The notes beneath the pieces are model-generated. The model searched no databases and was not told the DNA's origin. It saw only the letters and a program-made list of their open reading frames with translations. A DNA stretch of 64,000 bases from Bermanella sp036960565 (GTDB taxonomy: Bacteria > Pseudomonadota > Gammaproteobacteria > Pseudomonadales > Oceanobacteraceae), in assembly GCA_036960565.1 (NCBI GenBank), contig JBALXQ010000022.1:1-64000 (forward strand). The letters run 5' to 3'. How positions within the stretch are numbered: position 1 is the stretch's first letter; every line of letters starts with the position of its first letter. Made by a program: the position numbers and the translations under genes. This document shows, piece after piece, positions 44,235-54,431 of this stretch.

Positions 44235-46853
44235 ATGGGCAAGGCTGGCCCCAAAATTAAAAAATCTCCCAATATTCGTAATAGTTACTTGTTACGCACC
44301 ACGGCTTGTCTTGTGGTTTTGTCTTTGCATCTGGCCATTTTCTGGGGAGATAGCACGGTGAGTGCTTGGCAGTGGTCAATCGTCTTGGCTCATACCCTTC
44401 TATACCCGCAACTAGCGTATCTATTTAGTAACAGTCAACAAGGTGAAGTTCGCGCTATTTTAATTGATTCTTTTTTGTATGCTTTTTCGCTTGGCCTGTG
44501 GGGCTTCAATCCCTTTTTAATGGCACTTTTCATCAGCAGTAACAATATGACAAACCTAGCCTTAGGCGGGCTTCGTTGTTTATATAAAGGACTCATTCTA
44601 CAGATACTCGGCCTAGTGATAGGGGGCCTATTTACCGGCTTCTATTATCGACCTGACATATCCAATTTTGCTCTGTTACTCGGCACTTCTGGGTTGGTGG
44701 TGTTTACTACTAACTTGGGTTTGGTGATGTTTAAAATCACCAGCAGTTTACGTCGCCATAAAGCCAGCTTAAGTGCGCGCCAACAAGACTTACAGCATAT
44801 GAACGAGCTGGCGATGACGGTAAACAGTAATTTGGAACTGGATACAGTCATGAAAGGGGTTATGCATACCCTTGAAAAAATTTATCCATTTGAATCGCTT
44901 TTTGTGGTTGCCTATAACCAGCAACGGGATGGCTTAAGTATCGTTGGCGCTTATGGCAAAGCAGTGAGCGAGTATGAAGAAAATGCTTTTAAACACTTTA
45001 AAATGGATCCAGTGAAAGATCACAATAGTATTTTTGTTAGCGGGATCGAGTCTCGGCGAATTATTAATATTAGTAACCTAACTCCTGAATGGGTAAGCAG
45101 AGGGGCAGAATTAGATAAACAGCTTTATGCCATTAAACCCAGTTGTTCCATTGCTTATTTTCCTGTTTACGTGCAAAACCAGGTGGTGGCAGGAGTGGGT
45201 TTTATTAATTATGAAACGCCTTTTGACCTTCAGAAATCAGATTTAAAACGCATTAGCGAATACCTAGTGCAAGTGGGCACCGCTCTCAAAAATGTGAGCA
45301 TGTATGACAATGCGCAAAGGGCACGAGAGCAAGCTGAGCAAAGCGAGCAAGCTAAGAGCTTATTTTTAGCCAATATGAGTCATGAAATTCGTACGCCCAT
45401 GACTGCCATAATGGGGTATAGCGAAGCCTTGCTGGATAAAAAGCTAGATGAACAAGAAAGAAATAATTTTTTACAAACCATTATTCGAAGTGGCAAACAC
45501 CTATTAACGGTTATTAATGATATTTTGGATATATCGAAAATTGAATCCAGTAATATTGATGTAGAAACAATAGAAGTTGAATTGGTTTCTATCTTGAGTG
45601 ACCTAGAAGATTACGCCAATTTAAATAGTAAAGAAAAATCTCTAAATTTTCGTATGGAAGTTCAATACCCTATCCCTAATATTATTCAAACCGACCCTAC
45701 TCGATTGAAACAGGTTTTGTATAACCTAAGCAACAATGCCATTAAATTTACCGAAGAAGGCTGGGTGCGTATTGAGGTGTCGTATCAGCATGATCAACTA
45801 ATTTTTAACGTTGTCGATACCGGTATCGGTTTGGATGAACATGAACAAACTCGAATTTTTGATGCCTTCATTCAGGCAGACAGTTCCACTACTCGCGTTT
45901 ATGGTGGCACTGGGCTCGGGCTTTCTATCTCAAAAAGCCTAGCCCATTTAATGGGGGGGGATTTAACCCTTACGAGCCAGAAAGGCCAAGGTAGCTGCTT
46001 TACATTAAGCATTAATGTTGGGCAGATCAAAGCTGATAACGTGATAGAAAATGCTGGTAATTTACAGCAGCTTATTGAAGTACATAAGCGTGTGGCGCAA
46101 GCCAAGTTGGTACCAAAATACAAAGGCCGGGTTTTAGTGGCTGAAGATAATAATGAAAATCAGGTATTAATCGAACGCATGCTGGAGCAAGTTGGGTTAA
46201 CAGTGATGCTGGTGGATGATGGTCAACAAGCATTGGACATGTGTGAGTTACATCAATTTGATCTGGTTTTTTTAGATATTCAAATGCCTGTCATGGGTGG
46301 CAAGGCGGCCGCTGCGATTATTTCCAAAAAATATCCCTCCATACCTATTATTGCTTTCACCGCTAATGTCATGAAGCATCAAAAGAAAGAATATTTTTCC
46401 ATGGGCTTCTCACAGGTAGTGGAAAAACCAATCGTGCAAGAGCACTTATATGCGGTACTGCAATCTGTGATTAAGCCAAAACTGCGTTCTGGAAAAGTAT
46501 TGATTGTGGAAGACAATGTGGTAAACCAAAAAGTATTGAAGCAGTTTGTTTATAAAGCAAACGACACATTGGAAATTATCATTGCCAATCATGGTGAAGA
46601 AGCGTTGGCATTATCAAGACAGCAAGGGTTTGACTTAATCCTTATGGATATGGAAATGCCCGTTATGGGCGGTTTAGAAGCAACGCAGATATTAAGAGAA
46701 GAAGGTTTTACTGGCCCTTTATACATGGTCAGTGGTCATATTGATAAAGAGCACAAGCAGCAATGCAAAGAGGCCGGAGCTGACGGGCATTTAAATAAGC
46801 CGGTGGACAAGAGCGCCTTGATCGAATTAATTAACGAAACCTTTGTTATATAG
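44235..46853 (+). CDS. MASE2-GAF hybrid sensor histidine kinase with two receiver domains
   Basis: 872 residues. A MASE2-type membrane sensor (about 25-170; LAHTLLYPQLAYLF, LIDSFLYAFSLGLWGFNP, ALGGLRCLYKGL) leads to a short coiled coil, a GAF domain (about 195-350), HisKA with the phospho-acceptor His in FLANMSHEIRTPMTAIMGY, and HATPase (NAIKFTEEGW N-box, DTGIGLD, GGTGLGLSIS). Two receivers follow, with phospho-acceptors in LVFLDIQMPVMGG and LILMDMEMPVMGG. No Hpt domain is present, so phosphotransfer must go to another protein. MASE2 is more common on cyclases, so its use on a kinase is less usual. Ends at a good terminator (46856-46876). Confidence 0.92.
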   Translation: MGKAGPKIKKSPNIRNSYLLRTTACLVVLSLHLAIFWGDSTVSAWQWSIVLAHTLLYPQLAYLFSNSQQGEVRAILIDSFLYAFSLGLWGFNPFLMALFISSNNMTNLALGGLRCLYKGLILQILGLVIGGLFTGFYYRPDISNFALLLGTSGLVVFTTNLGLVMFKITSSLRRHKASLSARQQDLQHMNELAMTVNSNLELDTVMKGVMHTLEKIYPFESLFVVAYNQQRDGLSIVGAYGKAVSEYEENAFKHFKMDPVKDHNSIFVSGIESRRIINISNLTPEWVSRGAELDKQLYAIKPSCSIAYFPVYVQNQVVAGVGFINYETPFDLQKSDLKRISEYLVQVGTALKNVSMYDNAQRAREQAEQSEQAKSLFLANMSHEIRTPMTAIMGYSEALLDKKLDEQERNNFLQTIIRSGKHLLTVINDILDISKIESSNIDVETIEVELVSILSDLEDYANLNSKEKSLNFRMEVQYPIPNIIQTDPTRLKQVLYNLSNNAIKFTEEGWVRIEVSYQHDQLIFNVVDTGIGLDEHEQTRIFDAFIQADSSTTRVYGGTGLGLSISKSLAHLMGGDLTLTSQKGQGSCFTLSINVGQIKADNVIENAGNLQQLIEVHKRVAQAKLVPKYKGRVLVAEDNNENQVLIERMLEQVGLTVMLVDDGQQALDMCELHQFDLVFLDIQMPVMGGKAAAAIISKKYPSIPIIAFTANVMKHQKKEYFSMGFSQVVEKPIVQEHLYAVLQSVIKPKLRSGKVLIVEDNVVNQKVLKQFVYKANDTLEIIIANHGEEALALSRQQGFDLILMDMEMPVMGGLEATQILREEGFTGPLYMVSGHIDKEHKQQCKEAGADGHLNKPVDKSALIELINETFVI

Positions 46854-46855
46854 GC

Positions 46856-46876
46856 AACATCTTTACGATGTTTTTT
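46856..46876 (+). terminator. Rho-independent terminator
   Basis: Six-base stem AACATC/GATGTT with a TTTAC loop, followed by a T-run, directly after the hybrid kinase stop. Confidence 0.75.
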
Positions 46877-47025
46877 ACCCAACCCTCTCTTTTTCTTCAG
46901 CTTATCTCTTTATATTTACCTGCTAAATTTTAAATCAATGAATATGGACACAATTGGCATGGTGGCCTTGCAGTGGGCACAGTATGCTATTGAAAAATTT
47001 TCAATGACAAAGAACAGGCGTAGTT

Positions 47026-47802
47026 ATGGATCTTCAAAATAAAGTAGCGATTGTCACAGGCGGCGCATCCGGGTTAGGGCTCGGCGCATGTGAAGAGTTG
47101 GTTAAAAAAGGTGCTAAGGTTTGTATCTTTGATTTAAATGAAGCAGCTGCACAGCAAGCTGTATCGCAATTGGGTAGCGATGTAGCTACTTTTGCCCAAG
47201 TTAATGTAACCGATGAAGCGTCTGTAGACGCAGGCATTGAGCATTGTTTAAAAGTATTTGGTGAGTTACACATCGTATTAAACTGCGCTGGCATTGGGCC
47301 ACCGGAGAAAGTGATCAATCGCGAAGGTGAGCCATTACCACTTGGGAATTTCAAAAAAATTGTCGACATTAACTTGTTTGGCAGTTTTAACGTATTGAGT
47401 AAGGCCGCGGCTAAAATGGCCAAAATGCCTGCCTTTAATGAAGATAACGGCCGTGGAGTCATTATTAATGTGGCATCGGTAGCTGCATTCGATGGCCAAA
47501 TTGGTCAGCCTGCTTATGCCGCCAGTAAGTCCGCAATTGTGGGTATGGCTTTACCGATTGCCCGTGAGTTGGCTCGATACGGCATTCGCGTGAATACCAT
47601 AGCCCCTGGATTATTCCGTACTCCTTTGGCCTTGAGCTTGCCTGAAAAAGTGGTTCAAGCATTGGGCGACAGTGTGGATTATCCAAAACGTTTGGGAACG
47701 CCAAGTGAATTCGGCAAGCTAGTAGTACACATGGCTGAAAATGATTACCTAAACGGTGAAGTAATACGCCTAGACGGTGCTATTCGTATGGCGGCCAAAT
47801 AA
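47026..47802 (+). CDS. Short-chain dehydrogenase, 3-hydroxyacyl-CoA dehydrogenase type II-like
   Basis: 258 residues of the classical SDR fold. The NAD-binding TGGASGLGLG, the NCAGIG strand, INVASVAAFDG (catalytic Ser region) and YAASKSAIVGM (Tyr-x3-Lys) are all intact. The insert PPEKVINREGEPLPLGNFKKIVDINLFG is characteristic of the HSD17B10/3-hydroxyacyl-CoA dehydrogenase type II group, which oxidises branched or short 3-hydroxyacyl-CoA. The N-terminal sequence favours NAD over NADP (Asp in VCIFDLNEAA). Monocistronic, ending at a strong terminator. Confidence 0.9.
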   Translation: MDLQNKVAIVTGGASGLGLGACEELVKKGAKVCIFDLNEAAAQQAVSQLGSDVATFAQVNVTDEASVDAGIEHCLKVFGELHIVLNCAGIGPPEKVINREGEPLPLGNFKKIVDINLFGSFNVLSKAAAKMAKMPAFNEDNGRGVIINVASVAAFDGQIGQPAYAASKSAIVGMALPIARELARYGIRVNTIAPGLFRTPLALSLPEKVVQALGDSVDYPKRLGTPSEFGKLVVHMAENDYLNGEVIRLDGAIRMAAK

Positions 47803-47820
47803 AGTCTAGAAGTTAATTCA

Positions 47821-47849
47821 AGGGGCTGGCATCTGCTAGCCCCTTTTTG
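47821..47849 (+). terminator. Rho-independent terminator
   Basis: Ten-position stem AGGGGCTGGC/GCTAGCCCCT (one mismatch), ATCT loop and a T-run, 18 bases after the dehydrogenase stop. Confidence 0.9.
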
Positions 47850-48005
47850 TTTTTAGATTTAATATATTCTCCTCTTATTTTACCCAACCTAATTCGTCTC
47901 AGAATGTCACTCTATCTTAAGGGCCACATCCCACATGGAGGGTGTCTGCCATTGTGCTAAAGTATTTCTGATTTAATCATTGAAACTGACACTTGGAGAT
48001 TTAAA

Positions 48006-48467
48006 ATGCAAAAACTTCTGATGTTAACCGGGCTATTATTATGCTCACTGTGCCAATTCAGTTGGGCGCAAGAGAATTCAGTAGAAGGAATATGGACAAC
48101 CTTCGATGAAGAAAGTGGCAAGGCCGATAGCCTTGTTAAAATATGGATAGAGCAGGGGGAGCTAAAGGGAAAAATAATTAAATTAATAGAGCCGGATGAA
48201 GAAAATCCAAAATGCAGTGAGTGTGAAGATGAATTTAAAGATATGCCTATATTAGGTATGCAGTTCATTTGGGGATTAACCGAAGACGATGGTGTTTGGG
48301 ATGATGGCAATATTTTGGATCCAGGCAATGGCAGTATTTATACTTCTAAAATAGAGGTCATTGAAAATGGTACAAAACTGGATGTAAGAGGGTACATAGG
48401 CTTTGCGTTTGCCGGGCGCTCAACGGTATGGGAAAGAGCCAGTGATGAATTGATAAAAGCGCTTTGA
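48006..48467 (+). CDS. DUF2147 secreted protein
   Basis: 153 residues. A signal peptide of about 21 residues (ending SWA) is followed by the DUF2147 beta-rich domain: SVEGIWTTFDEESGKADSLVKIW, ELKGKIIKL, IEPDEENPKCSECEDEFKDMPILGM and VWDDGNILDPGNGSIYTSKIEV. The paired Cys in K-C-S-E-C probably form a disulfide. The family is periplasmic or outer-membrane-associated with a lipocalin-like character; function is not established. TTGGAG lies seven bases upstream of ATG 48006. Confidence 0.9.
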   Translation: MQKLLMLTGLLLCSLCQFSWAQENSVEGIWTTFDEESGKADSLVKIWIEQGELKGKIIKLIEPDEENPKCSECEDEFKDMPILGMQFIWGLTEDDGVWDDGNILDPGNGSIYTSKIEVIENGTKLDVRGYIGFAFAGRSTVWERASDELIKAL

Positions 48468-48502
48468 ATTTCAGATATTGGTTAATGATTCCTAAATAAA
48501 TT

Positions 48503-48526
48503 AAAGGCCTAATTAAAGGCCTTTTT
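48503..48526. terminator. Bidirectional terminator
   Basis: Stem AAAGGCC/GGCCTTT with an A/T-rich loop and a T-run, between the convergent DUF2147 and EAL-protein genes. Confidence 0.75.
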
Positions 48527-48547
48527 ATTTGTGAATACACTTGTCTG

Positions 48548-50776
48548 CTATTTGAAAGAAGGTGGTTTAATAAGGTGTTCCACCGCGTCCGGTTTGCTAA
48601 ATAAGTACCCTTGAATAAAATCACAGCCAATGTCTTTTAAGAAATGATACTGCCCTTTAGTTTCAACCCCTTCAGCGATAGTTTTCAGGTTTAAATGCTT
48701 GGCTAAATCGACGATGGCTCGCACGATACTTTTATCATCATTGTCGGTTTCAAGATGACGTACAAAAGCTTGGTCTACTTTTAAAGTGTCTATGGGAAAT
48801 TGCTTTAAATAGCTAAGTGAAGAATAACCGGTACCAAAGTCATCGATGGCAAGTGCAAACCCCATGTCCTTTAGTTTCTTCATGATTTGAATGCTTTGCT
48901 CGGCATTCTCCATAATTAGGCTTTCGGTTATTTCTAATTCAATTTTAGTGGGATCGGCCTGACTTATTTCAAGCGTGTCTTTTAATTGTTGTAAAAAATG
49001 CCTGTGCTGAAACTGACGAGCTGAAATATTAATGGCCAGTTGTATGTCTTGTTTGTTGTCTAAAAACCGCCTGGCCTGATTAAATCCTTCCTCAATGACC
49101 CATTGCCCAATCTTAATGATTAACCCCGTTTGCTCCGCCACGGGAATGAACATGCCTGGGCTAATCATCTTGCCATCTTCGCCAATCCAGCGAATTAATG
49201 CTTCGGCTCCCTTTACCTGGGTGCTGTCAGCCGCCACTTTGGCTTGATAGTGCAGCACAAACTGTTTCTCGGTTAATGCATGACGAAGGCCCTCTTCTAT
49301 GGGCAACCAACTTTGCTCGGCAGCATGTAAATTGGGATCATATTGTTGCCAGCTATCGCCTACGCGGCTGGCAAAATTCAATGCAGCATTACCATTGGTA
49401 ATTAGGCTTTGAGCACTTTTACCATCTATGGGGAAGTTGCATGCGCCCATGCTTAAATTTAAATAATACCTGTGTTGATCGACACATAAAGGTTCGTCCA
49501 TGGAATTCTGAATGGAGTTAATCACTTCGTTAATATGATTTTGTTCGCTCTGGTCCATCAAAATGCAAAAAATCTCCCCCTCAAGGCGAAAGGTTTGAAT
49601 GTGTTTTTGTAAATTGCCACAAAATGTTTGTAGGCGTTTACCCATATGTTCAATGATGCGGTCACCAATGTAATAGCCCTGACTCGAAGTGATAAATTTA
49701 AAGCGATCAATGCTAATAAACAGAGCATAAAAAGGTTTGTCTGCAGTGATTTTAGCATTCAGTGTATTTTCAAACTGACGTCGGTTAGGTAAACCGGTGT
49801 GGATATCATGAAAGGCCTGATATTTTAATTGATCCTGGGCTTTTTTTTGTTCAGTAATGTCTTCTATATATACGTGACAGCTTTCTAGGTCAGGCAAAAG
49901 CGATAAACTGTAATTTAGATAGTACTGTGCAATTTTTCCTTCAAAGCTAATGAAATTTTCATGCTGGTGTTGCCAGTCCTTAAGACGAGAACTGAAATCA
50001 TCAGGTAATAGCTGGCTTAGATTTGGCTGGCAACCTTGGATTTCACTTAATAGGTTTTGATAGGCCGGATTACTAAATAAAATATTGCCATGCCAATCTA
50101 AATTTAAGACAGGGTTAGGGTTACGTTCTGGAAATTTTGCCAAAGCTTTACGCTTGGCAGTTTTACGAATATTAACCTGAGTGTAGAAGCCGACAAACAT
50201 GGCCACGACAATAATGATAAGGGTAAAGCCAATGACCAATTTAACAATGTTATCTATTTGAAGCTGCGTAGACTGTGCCCCCTGCCAAGCATCCGCTTCA
50301 ATTTTTTGAGTGAGCATTATTAACAACTTTTCAGCTTGTTCTCCGGTTTCAGTGAGTTTAGCTAGCTCAGACCTTGCTAGATCCCAATCGACATTTTGCA
50401 TGCCAAGGTTTTTGTCTAGGGTTCGACTAATAGTGGTTAACTCATCTTGTAGTCGGGGTAAATACATAATCTCCCCGGAAAAACTGTTGCTGATACTTTT
50501 TAAGTGATCCTTAAACGTCTGCTCTTGATGCAATACTTTGGGCCAAATATCGTCTCGATTAGTCGTACTGTAATATTCATACAGTAACAATTCATGCTCA
50601 GTTATGGATGCCCAGAAGCTTTTGATCTGTGCCAATTTAGGCAATTGCACAGCAACCAGATTATGAGCGGTTTTACCGGCTTGTTGGCCCGATACGCTTA
50701 TGACATAGGACATGATCACGCCGACGGTGACTACGGTAATAAAGCTGATCCATATGCGCTTTGATAAAGTAAGCAA
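48548..50776 (-). CDS. Membrane c-di-GMP phosphodiesterase, degenerate GGDEF plus EAL
   Basis: 742 residues. Helix 1 (about 9-28), a periplasmic helical sensor of about 150 residues (four-helix-bundle-like), helix 2 (about 175-198), PAS (about 210-315), GGDEF (about 320-480) and EAL (490-738). The GGDEF site is degenerate (RLEGEIF), so it should not synthesise c-di-GMP. The EAL site is complete: GAEALIRW, NISARQFQ, ELEITESL, AIDDFGTGYSSL, TLKVDQAF and IAEGVET carry all catalytic Glu, Asn, Asp and Lys residues. It should hydrolyse c-di-GMP in answer to a periplasmic signal. Divergent from the exporter operon. Confidence 0.92.
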   Translation of the reverse strand: MLTLSKRIWISFITVVTVGVIMSYVISVSGQQAGKTAHNLVAVQLPKLAQIKSFWASITEHELLLYEYYSTTNRDDIWPKVLHQEQTFKDHLKSISNSFSGEIMYLPRLQDELTTISRTLDKNLGMQNVDWDLARSELAKLTETGEQAEKLLIMLTQKIEADAWQGAQSTQLQIDNIVKLVIGFTLIIIVVAMFVGFYTQVNIRKTAKRKALAKFPERNPNPVLNLDWHGNILFSNPAYQNLLSEIQGCQPNLSQLLPDDFSSRLKDWQHQHENFISFEGKIAQYYLNYSLSLLPDLESCHVYIEDITEQKKAQDQLKYQAFHDIHTGLPNRRQFENTLNAKITADKPFYALFISIDRFKFITSSQGYYIGDRIIEHMGKRLQTFCGNLQKHIQTFRLEGEIFCILMDQSEQNHINEVINSIQNSMDEPLCVDQHRYYLNLSMGACNFPIDGKSAQSLITNGNAALNFASRVGDSWQQYDPNLHAAEQSWLPIEEGLRHALTEKQFVLHYQAKVAADSTQVKGAEALIRWIGEDGKMISPGMFIPVAEQTGLIIKIGQWVIEEGFNQARRFLDNKQDIQLAINISARQFQHRHFLQQLKDTLEISQADPTKIELEITESLIMENAEQSIQIMKKLKDMGFALAIDDFGTGYSSLSYLKQFPIDTLKVDQAFVRHLETDNDDKSIVRAIVDLAKHLNLKTIAEGVETKGQYHFLKDIGCDFIQGYLFSKPDAVEHLIKPPSFK

Positions 50777-50946
50777 AACGTACTCTCAAATTTAGTCTTT
50801 CAGTATTCAGCATAGCCAATAATTAGGGTAATTGAGCTGAATCAACTATTAATACTCTTTAGTAAGGTGTGGGCGGCCTGCAAGGCATACACAGGCAGAC
50901 CTGTAAGGCTATACTGTCTGGATTCAGATGTTTCAGGACGAAACTT

Positions 50947-53544
50947 GTGCAAATATTACTTTCCCGGCTTAACCTTTTTTTTCAGGCGGCACCAGCCATG
51001 TTATTACCTTGGCGGTACTGGGTGATGGCCATATTTTTAGTGTCTACGGGGGTGATGAGTTATCTGATGCTAACCCGGTTTAGCATGGATATGTCATTGG
51101 AGAGCTGGTTTCAGGGTGATGATCCAGCAAAAGTCAGCTTGGATGAGTTTAGGGCTCAATTTGGCAGTGATGACGGTGTTTATATAGTTTATGAAGCCAA
51201 AGATGGCGATGTGTTTTCTCAAGCCTCTATCAGTACTTTAAAGCAATTTATTCAAGAGTTACAAAAAGCACGCCTAACGCCTTTATTACCTAATAAACTA
51301 TTAATTGAACAAAATCAGCTTGGGCGAATACAGCGTATCGACAGCCTTTATAGTGCGCGTTATCAATTGGCCAAAGGGGATACTTTAGTCTCCCAAAAGT
51401 TACTCGCTCAAAACTTCCCCACCACCGACAAACAACGACAAGAAAAACGTCTTATTGCCTTGCAGCAAGACAGTTTCAAATTGGCCTATTTCTCCAAAGA
51501 CTTTGCTTATGGCGGCATTCGTTTAAAAACCGATTTTGGTACACAGATAATCAATTCTGAAGAGCGAGTGCCCCAGGATACAGAATCTCAAGATTTGTTA
51601 ATGGATGATGAGTTTGATCTAAACAGCTCGCTTACACCGGTTGATAACAGTGACGTGGAAAGTAACAGTATTGAGTATCGGTCCATGCAAATGGATGAGT
51701 ACCTTCTGTTTATGAAAGATTTGCGAGCCATAACAGTTCAACCCAAATACCAGCATTTCACTTTTTATTTTACAGGTAATGCTCCCATGATGGAATTTGC
51801 CATGGAATCCATGGGGCAGGCGGGAAATCTAATGGGCATTATGGTGTTGATTGTCATGGTGTTGTTGTGGTTTTTATTTAGAAGTTTAAGTGCGGTGGTT
51901 TGGCCCATAGTGGTGATAGTCGGCAGCGCTTTTGGGACCATAGGCAGCGCCAGTTTATTGGGGATTACTCTTTCAAATATGGTGACTCTAACCTTTATGC
52001 TCATTTTTGCAGTGGGCATTGCCGATTGCGTACATGTATTAAGCGCTTATATTTCTTACCGCAAAGAGGATCTAAGCCATGAAAAATCTATGGCCCAAGC
52101 TTATCGTAAAACCGGTGTGCCAATATTTTTAACCTCTGTTACAACTATGTGCGGCATGTTGGCTTTAACCGTGTCTGATATTCCGCAAATCTCTGTTTTC
52201 GCACTTACCTCCGCCATGGGGGTATTCATGGCATTTATACTCACCATATTTGTACTGCCGGTGTTACTTGATATTTGGCACCCCATCAAAATTAAAGCCA
52301 GTACCGATCGCGTTAAACATAAACAGCACTGGCTACAGCCCCTGTTAAATCGTATTCCTGGTTGGGTGAGTCGTCGTCCATTATTTATTGTGGTCAGTTA
52401 TACCTCCATTTTTATATTGTTTATTTATGGCGCTTCGCAAGTAAAAGTAGACAGTAACTTTGTAGAGTTAACCCGTGATGGAAGTAGTATTCGAGTGACT
52501 CATGAGTTAGTCGATAAACATATGATGGGCGGGCAAAACCTAGAAATAATGATGGACTTTGGTCAAAGTGAGGCTCTTAAACAGCCTGAAGTATTAAAGG
52601 TTGTAGATAACCTACAAAGACATATTGAAAAACAGTATTCTCAATATGTGGTTAAGACCTTTTCATTGGCTGATTTTGTAAAAGAAACCCATATGCTTAT
52701 GAACGAAGGTCAAATTGAAAAAAAGATTATCCCGCAAGACCCTAACCTATCGGCGCAATTACTGTACTTATTTGATAATGCCAACCCGGAAGATCGCAGT
52801 ACGCTAGTGAGTGATGATTACAGTAAAAGCCATATTAGTATTCAATTACGAAATGCAGGTTCTTACGAATATACAGAGATTTTTAACAGTATTCGAAAAG
52901 ATATTGAAGCGCACTTTGCGCCATTGAAAAATACATACCCTCAAATGGAGGTTCAGGTAACTGGGTCATTGGCATTAATGATGGAGTTAGTTGACCACAT
53001 CAGTTGGACACAAATTAAAAGTTTTAGCTTTGCTTTATTAATTATCACCTTGTTAATGATGGTGACCCTAGGCTCTTTACAGGGAGGGCTAATTAGCATG
53101 ATGCCAAATCTGTTGCCGGCCTTTTTTACCTTTGGTTTATTGGGGCTTTTGGGTGTTCCACTTGATACCGATACACTGATTATTGCCCCCCTCATAATAG
53201 GCATTGCCGTTGATGACACTATACATTTTCTAGCACATTACCGTGATGCTTGGTATGAGAGTGGCGATGTAGAAACAGCACTTGCTAATACTATTCAAGA
53301 GGTAGGGCAGGCGGTTACCTTTACCACTCTTATATTAGGGTTGGGTTTTTCAATGTTGGCATTTAGTGATTATTTAGGCATGGCTAAGACTGGTATTTTT
53401 GGCTCCATGGCCATATTTGTAGCTTTATCTTCCGATCTTTTATTGCTTCCAGCTCTTATACAATGGTTGAAACCAGATCTAGGCCGTAAGAGATTTTTTG
53501 AAAATTTAGAGGCGGGTAGCAGTCATCAAAAGGCCTCGTTATAA
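50947..53544 (+). CDS. RND-superfamily exporter of the MMPL/HpnN-like type
   Basis: About 865 residues from GTG 50947, which has AGGA eight bases upstream; GTG 50869 would give an unusual N-terminus. Twelve predicted helices in two halves with large periplasmic loops. Conserved motifs AVGIADCVHVLSAYISYRKED in the first half and IGIAVDDTIHFLAHYRD in the second carry the proton-relay acidic residues of MMPL exporters. Its next gene encodes a LolA-like periplasmic protein, overlapping by one base, and the third an outer-membrane barrel, suggesting an envelope lipid or hydrophobe export route. Cargo unknown. Confidence 0.85.
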   Translation: MQILLSRLNLFFQAAPAMLLPWRYWVMAIFLVSTGVMSYLMLTRFSMDMSLESWFQGDDPAKVSLDEFRAQFGSDDGVYIVYEAKDGDVFSQASISTLKQFIQELQKARLTPLLPNKLLIEQNQLGRIQRIDSLYSARYQLAKGDTLVSQKLLAQNFPTTDKQRQEKRLIALQQDSFKLAYFSKDFAYGGIRLKTDFGTQIINSEERVPQDTESQDLLMDDEFDLNSSLTPVDNSDVESNSIEYRSMQMDEYLLFMKDLRAITVQPKYQHFTFYFTGNAPMMEFAMESMGQAGNLMGIMVLIVMVLLWFLFRSLSAVVWPIVVIVGSAFGTIGSASLLGITLSNMVTLTFMLIFAVGIADCVHVLSAYISYRKEDLSHEKSMAQAYRKTGVPIFLTSVTTMCGMLALTVSDIPQISVFALTSAMGVFMAFILTIFVLPVLLDIWHPIKIKASTDRVKHKQHWLQPLLNRIPGWVSRRPLFIVVSYTSIFILFIYGASQVKVDSNFVELTRDGSSIRVTHELVDKHMMGGQNLEIMMDFGQSEALKQPEVLKVVDNLQRHIEKQYSQYVVKTFSLADFVKETHMLMNEGQIEKKIIPQDPNLSAQLLYLFDNANPEDRSTLVSDDYSKSHISIQLRNAGSYEYTEIFNSIRKDIEAHFAPLKNTYPQMEVQVTGSLALMMELVDHISWTQIKSFSFALLIITLLMMVTLGSLQGGLISMMPNLLPAFFTFGLLGLLGVPLDTDTLIIAPLIIGIAVDDTIHFLAHYRDAWYESGDVETALANTIQEVGQAVTFTTLILGLGFSMLAFSDYLGMAKTGIFGSMAIFVALSSDLLLLPALIQWLKPDLGRKRFFENLEAGSSHQKASL

Positions 53545-54431
53545 TGAAAATTAAATCTCTTAAATACTTAGTAGTTTGGATTATCTTTTTTTCTTCAGGA
53601 GCGATAGCCCAGAAAGTTATGGATGCTAACACCATAATGGAAAAAATGGATAATCAGCAACGCAATGTTAGCGATGGTACGTTTACCCAGTCCCGATTAT
53701 CTACCTGCAGGTTTGCCAAAAAAGACAAAAAAATTAGCTGTGTAGAAACCCCGAGAATTAAGTTGATGGAGTCGGTATCGAAACAATCTGGTCTGAATAA
53801 AAAGGACAGCAAAAATATCTCGATACTTCTTGAGCCCGCCAGTGAACGGGGCATAGGCATGCTCAGTTATAGTTACGACGATAATAAAAAAGACAGTGAA
53901 TCCTGGCTGTACTTGTCAGCCCTAGGAAAAGTTAAGCGCATTGCTAGTGGTTCTAGCGATGACCAAGAGCCTACCGCCATATTTGGTTCAGAATTTAGTA
54001 CTGAAGATATGGAAAGTGGCAAGACCGATGAATATCGCTATAAAATTCTGCAGCAAGGTTTATATGCAGGGAGGTCGGTGTGGGTGATTGAGTCGCTGCC
54101 TAAGCCTGCTCGCCTGAGTAAAACCGATTACAGCAAGATCTTAGTTTGGGTAGATAAGGAGCGACTACTACCGCTTAAAATGCAAACTTATGATAAACGA
54201 GGAAAGGTATATAAACGTCTTCTATTCAAGAATATCGTTAATATTCAGGGCTATTGGTTGGCAAGGGATGTGACTGTGCTAAATCTAAAAACATTGCGCT
54301 TATCTAACATGAAAACAGAAAAAATAGCGCTTAATAGGCAAGTAAGCGAACAATTCTTAACCCAGAGAACGCTTACTGATTTTGCCTTTCGTGAAAAAGA
54401 GTTAGCAGTCTTGCGTGAACTGGTTCAATAA
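53544..54431 (+). CDS. LolA-like outer-membrane lipoprotein-sorting protein
   Basis: 295 residues. A signal peptide of about 22 residues (cleavage after AIA) precedes a half-barrel fold of the LolA/LppX superfamily (COG2834-like): ANTIMEKMDNQQRN, WLYLSALGKVKRIAS, FGSEFSTEDMES and VWVDKERLLPLKMQTYDKRGK are typical. Such proteins carry hydrophobic molecules across the periplasm. Its start overlaps the exporter stop, and it overlaps the barrel gene by 17 bases. The gene order exporter, LolA-like, barrel recurs in many proteobacteria. Confidence 0.85.
   Translation: MKIKSLKYLVVWIIFFSSGAIAQKVMDANTIMEKMDNQQRNVSDGTFTQSRLSTCRFAKKDKKISCVETPRIKLMESVSKQSGLNKKDSKNISILLEPASERGIGMLSYSYDDNKKDSESWLYLSALGKVKRIASGSSDDQEPTAIFGSEFSTEDMESGKTDEYRYKILQQGLYAGRSVWVIESLPKPARLSKTDYSKILVWVDKERLLPLKMQTYDKRGKVYKRLLFKNIVNIQGYWLARDVTVLNLKTLRLSNMKTEKIALNRQVSEQFLTQRTLTDFAFREKELAVLRELVQ

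Noticed and set aside
50869..50946. GTG start at 50869 for the MMPL exporter
   Set aside because: Ribosome-like AAGG is too close, and the extra residues are not family-like; GTG 50947 has proper spacing.
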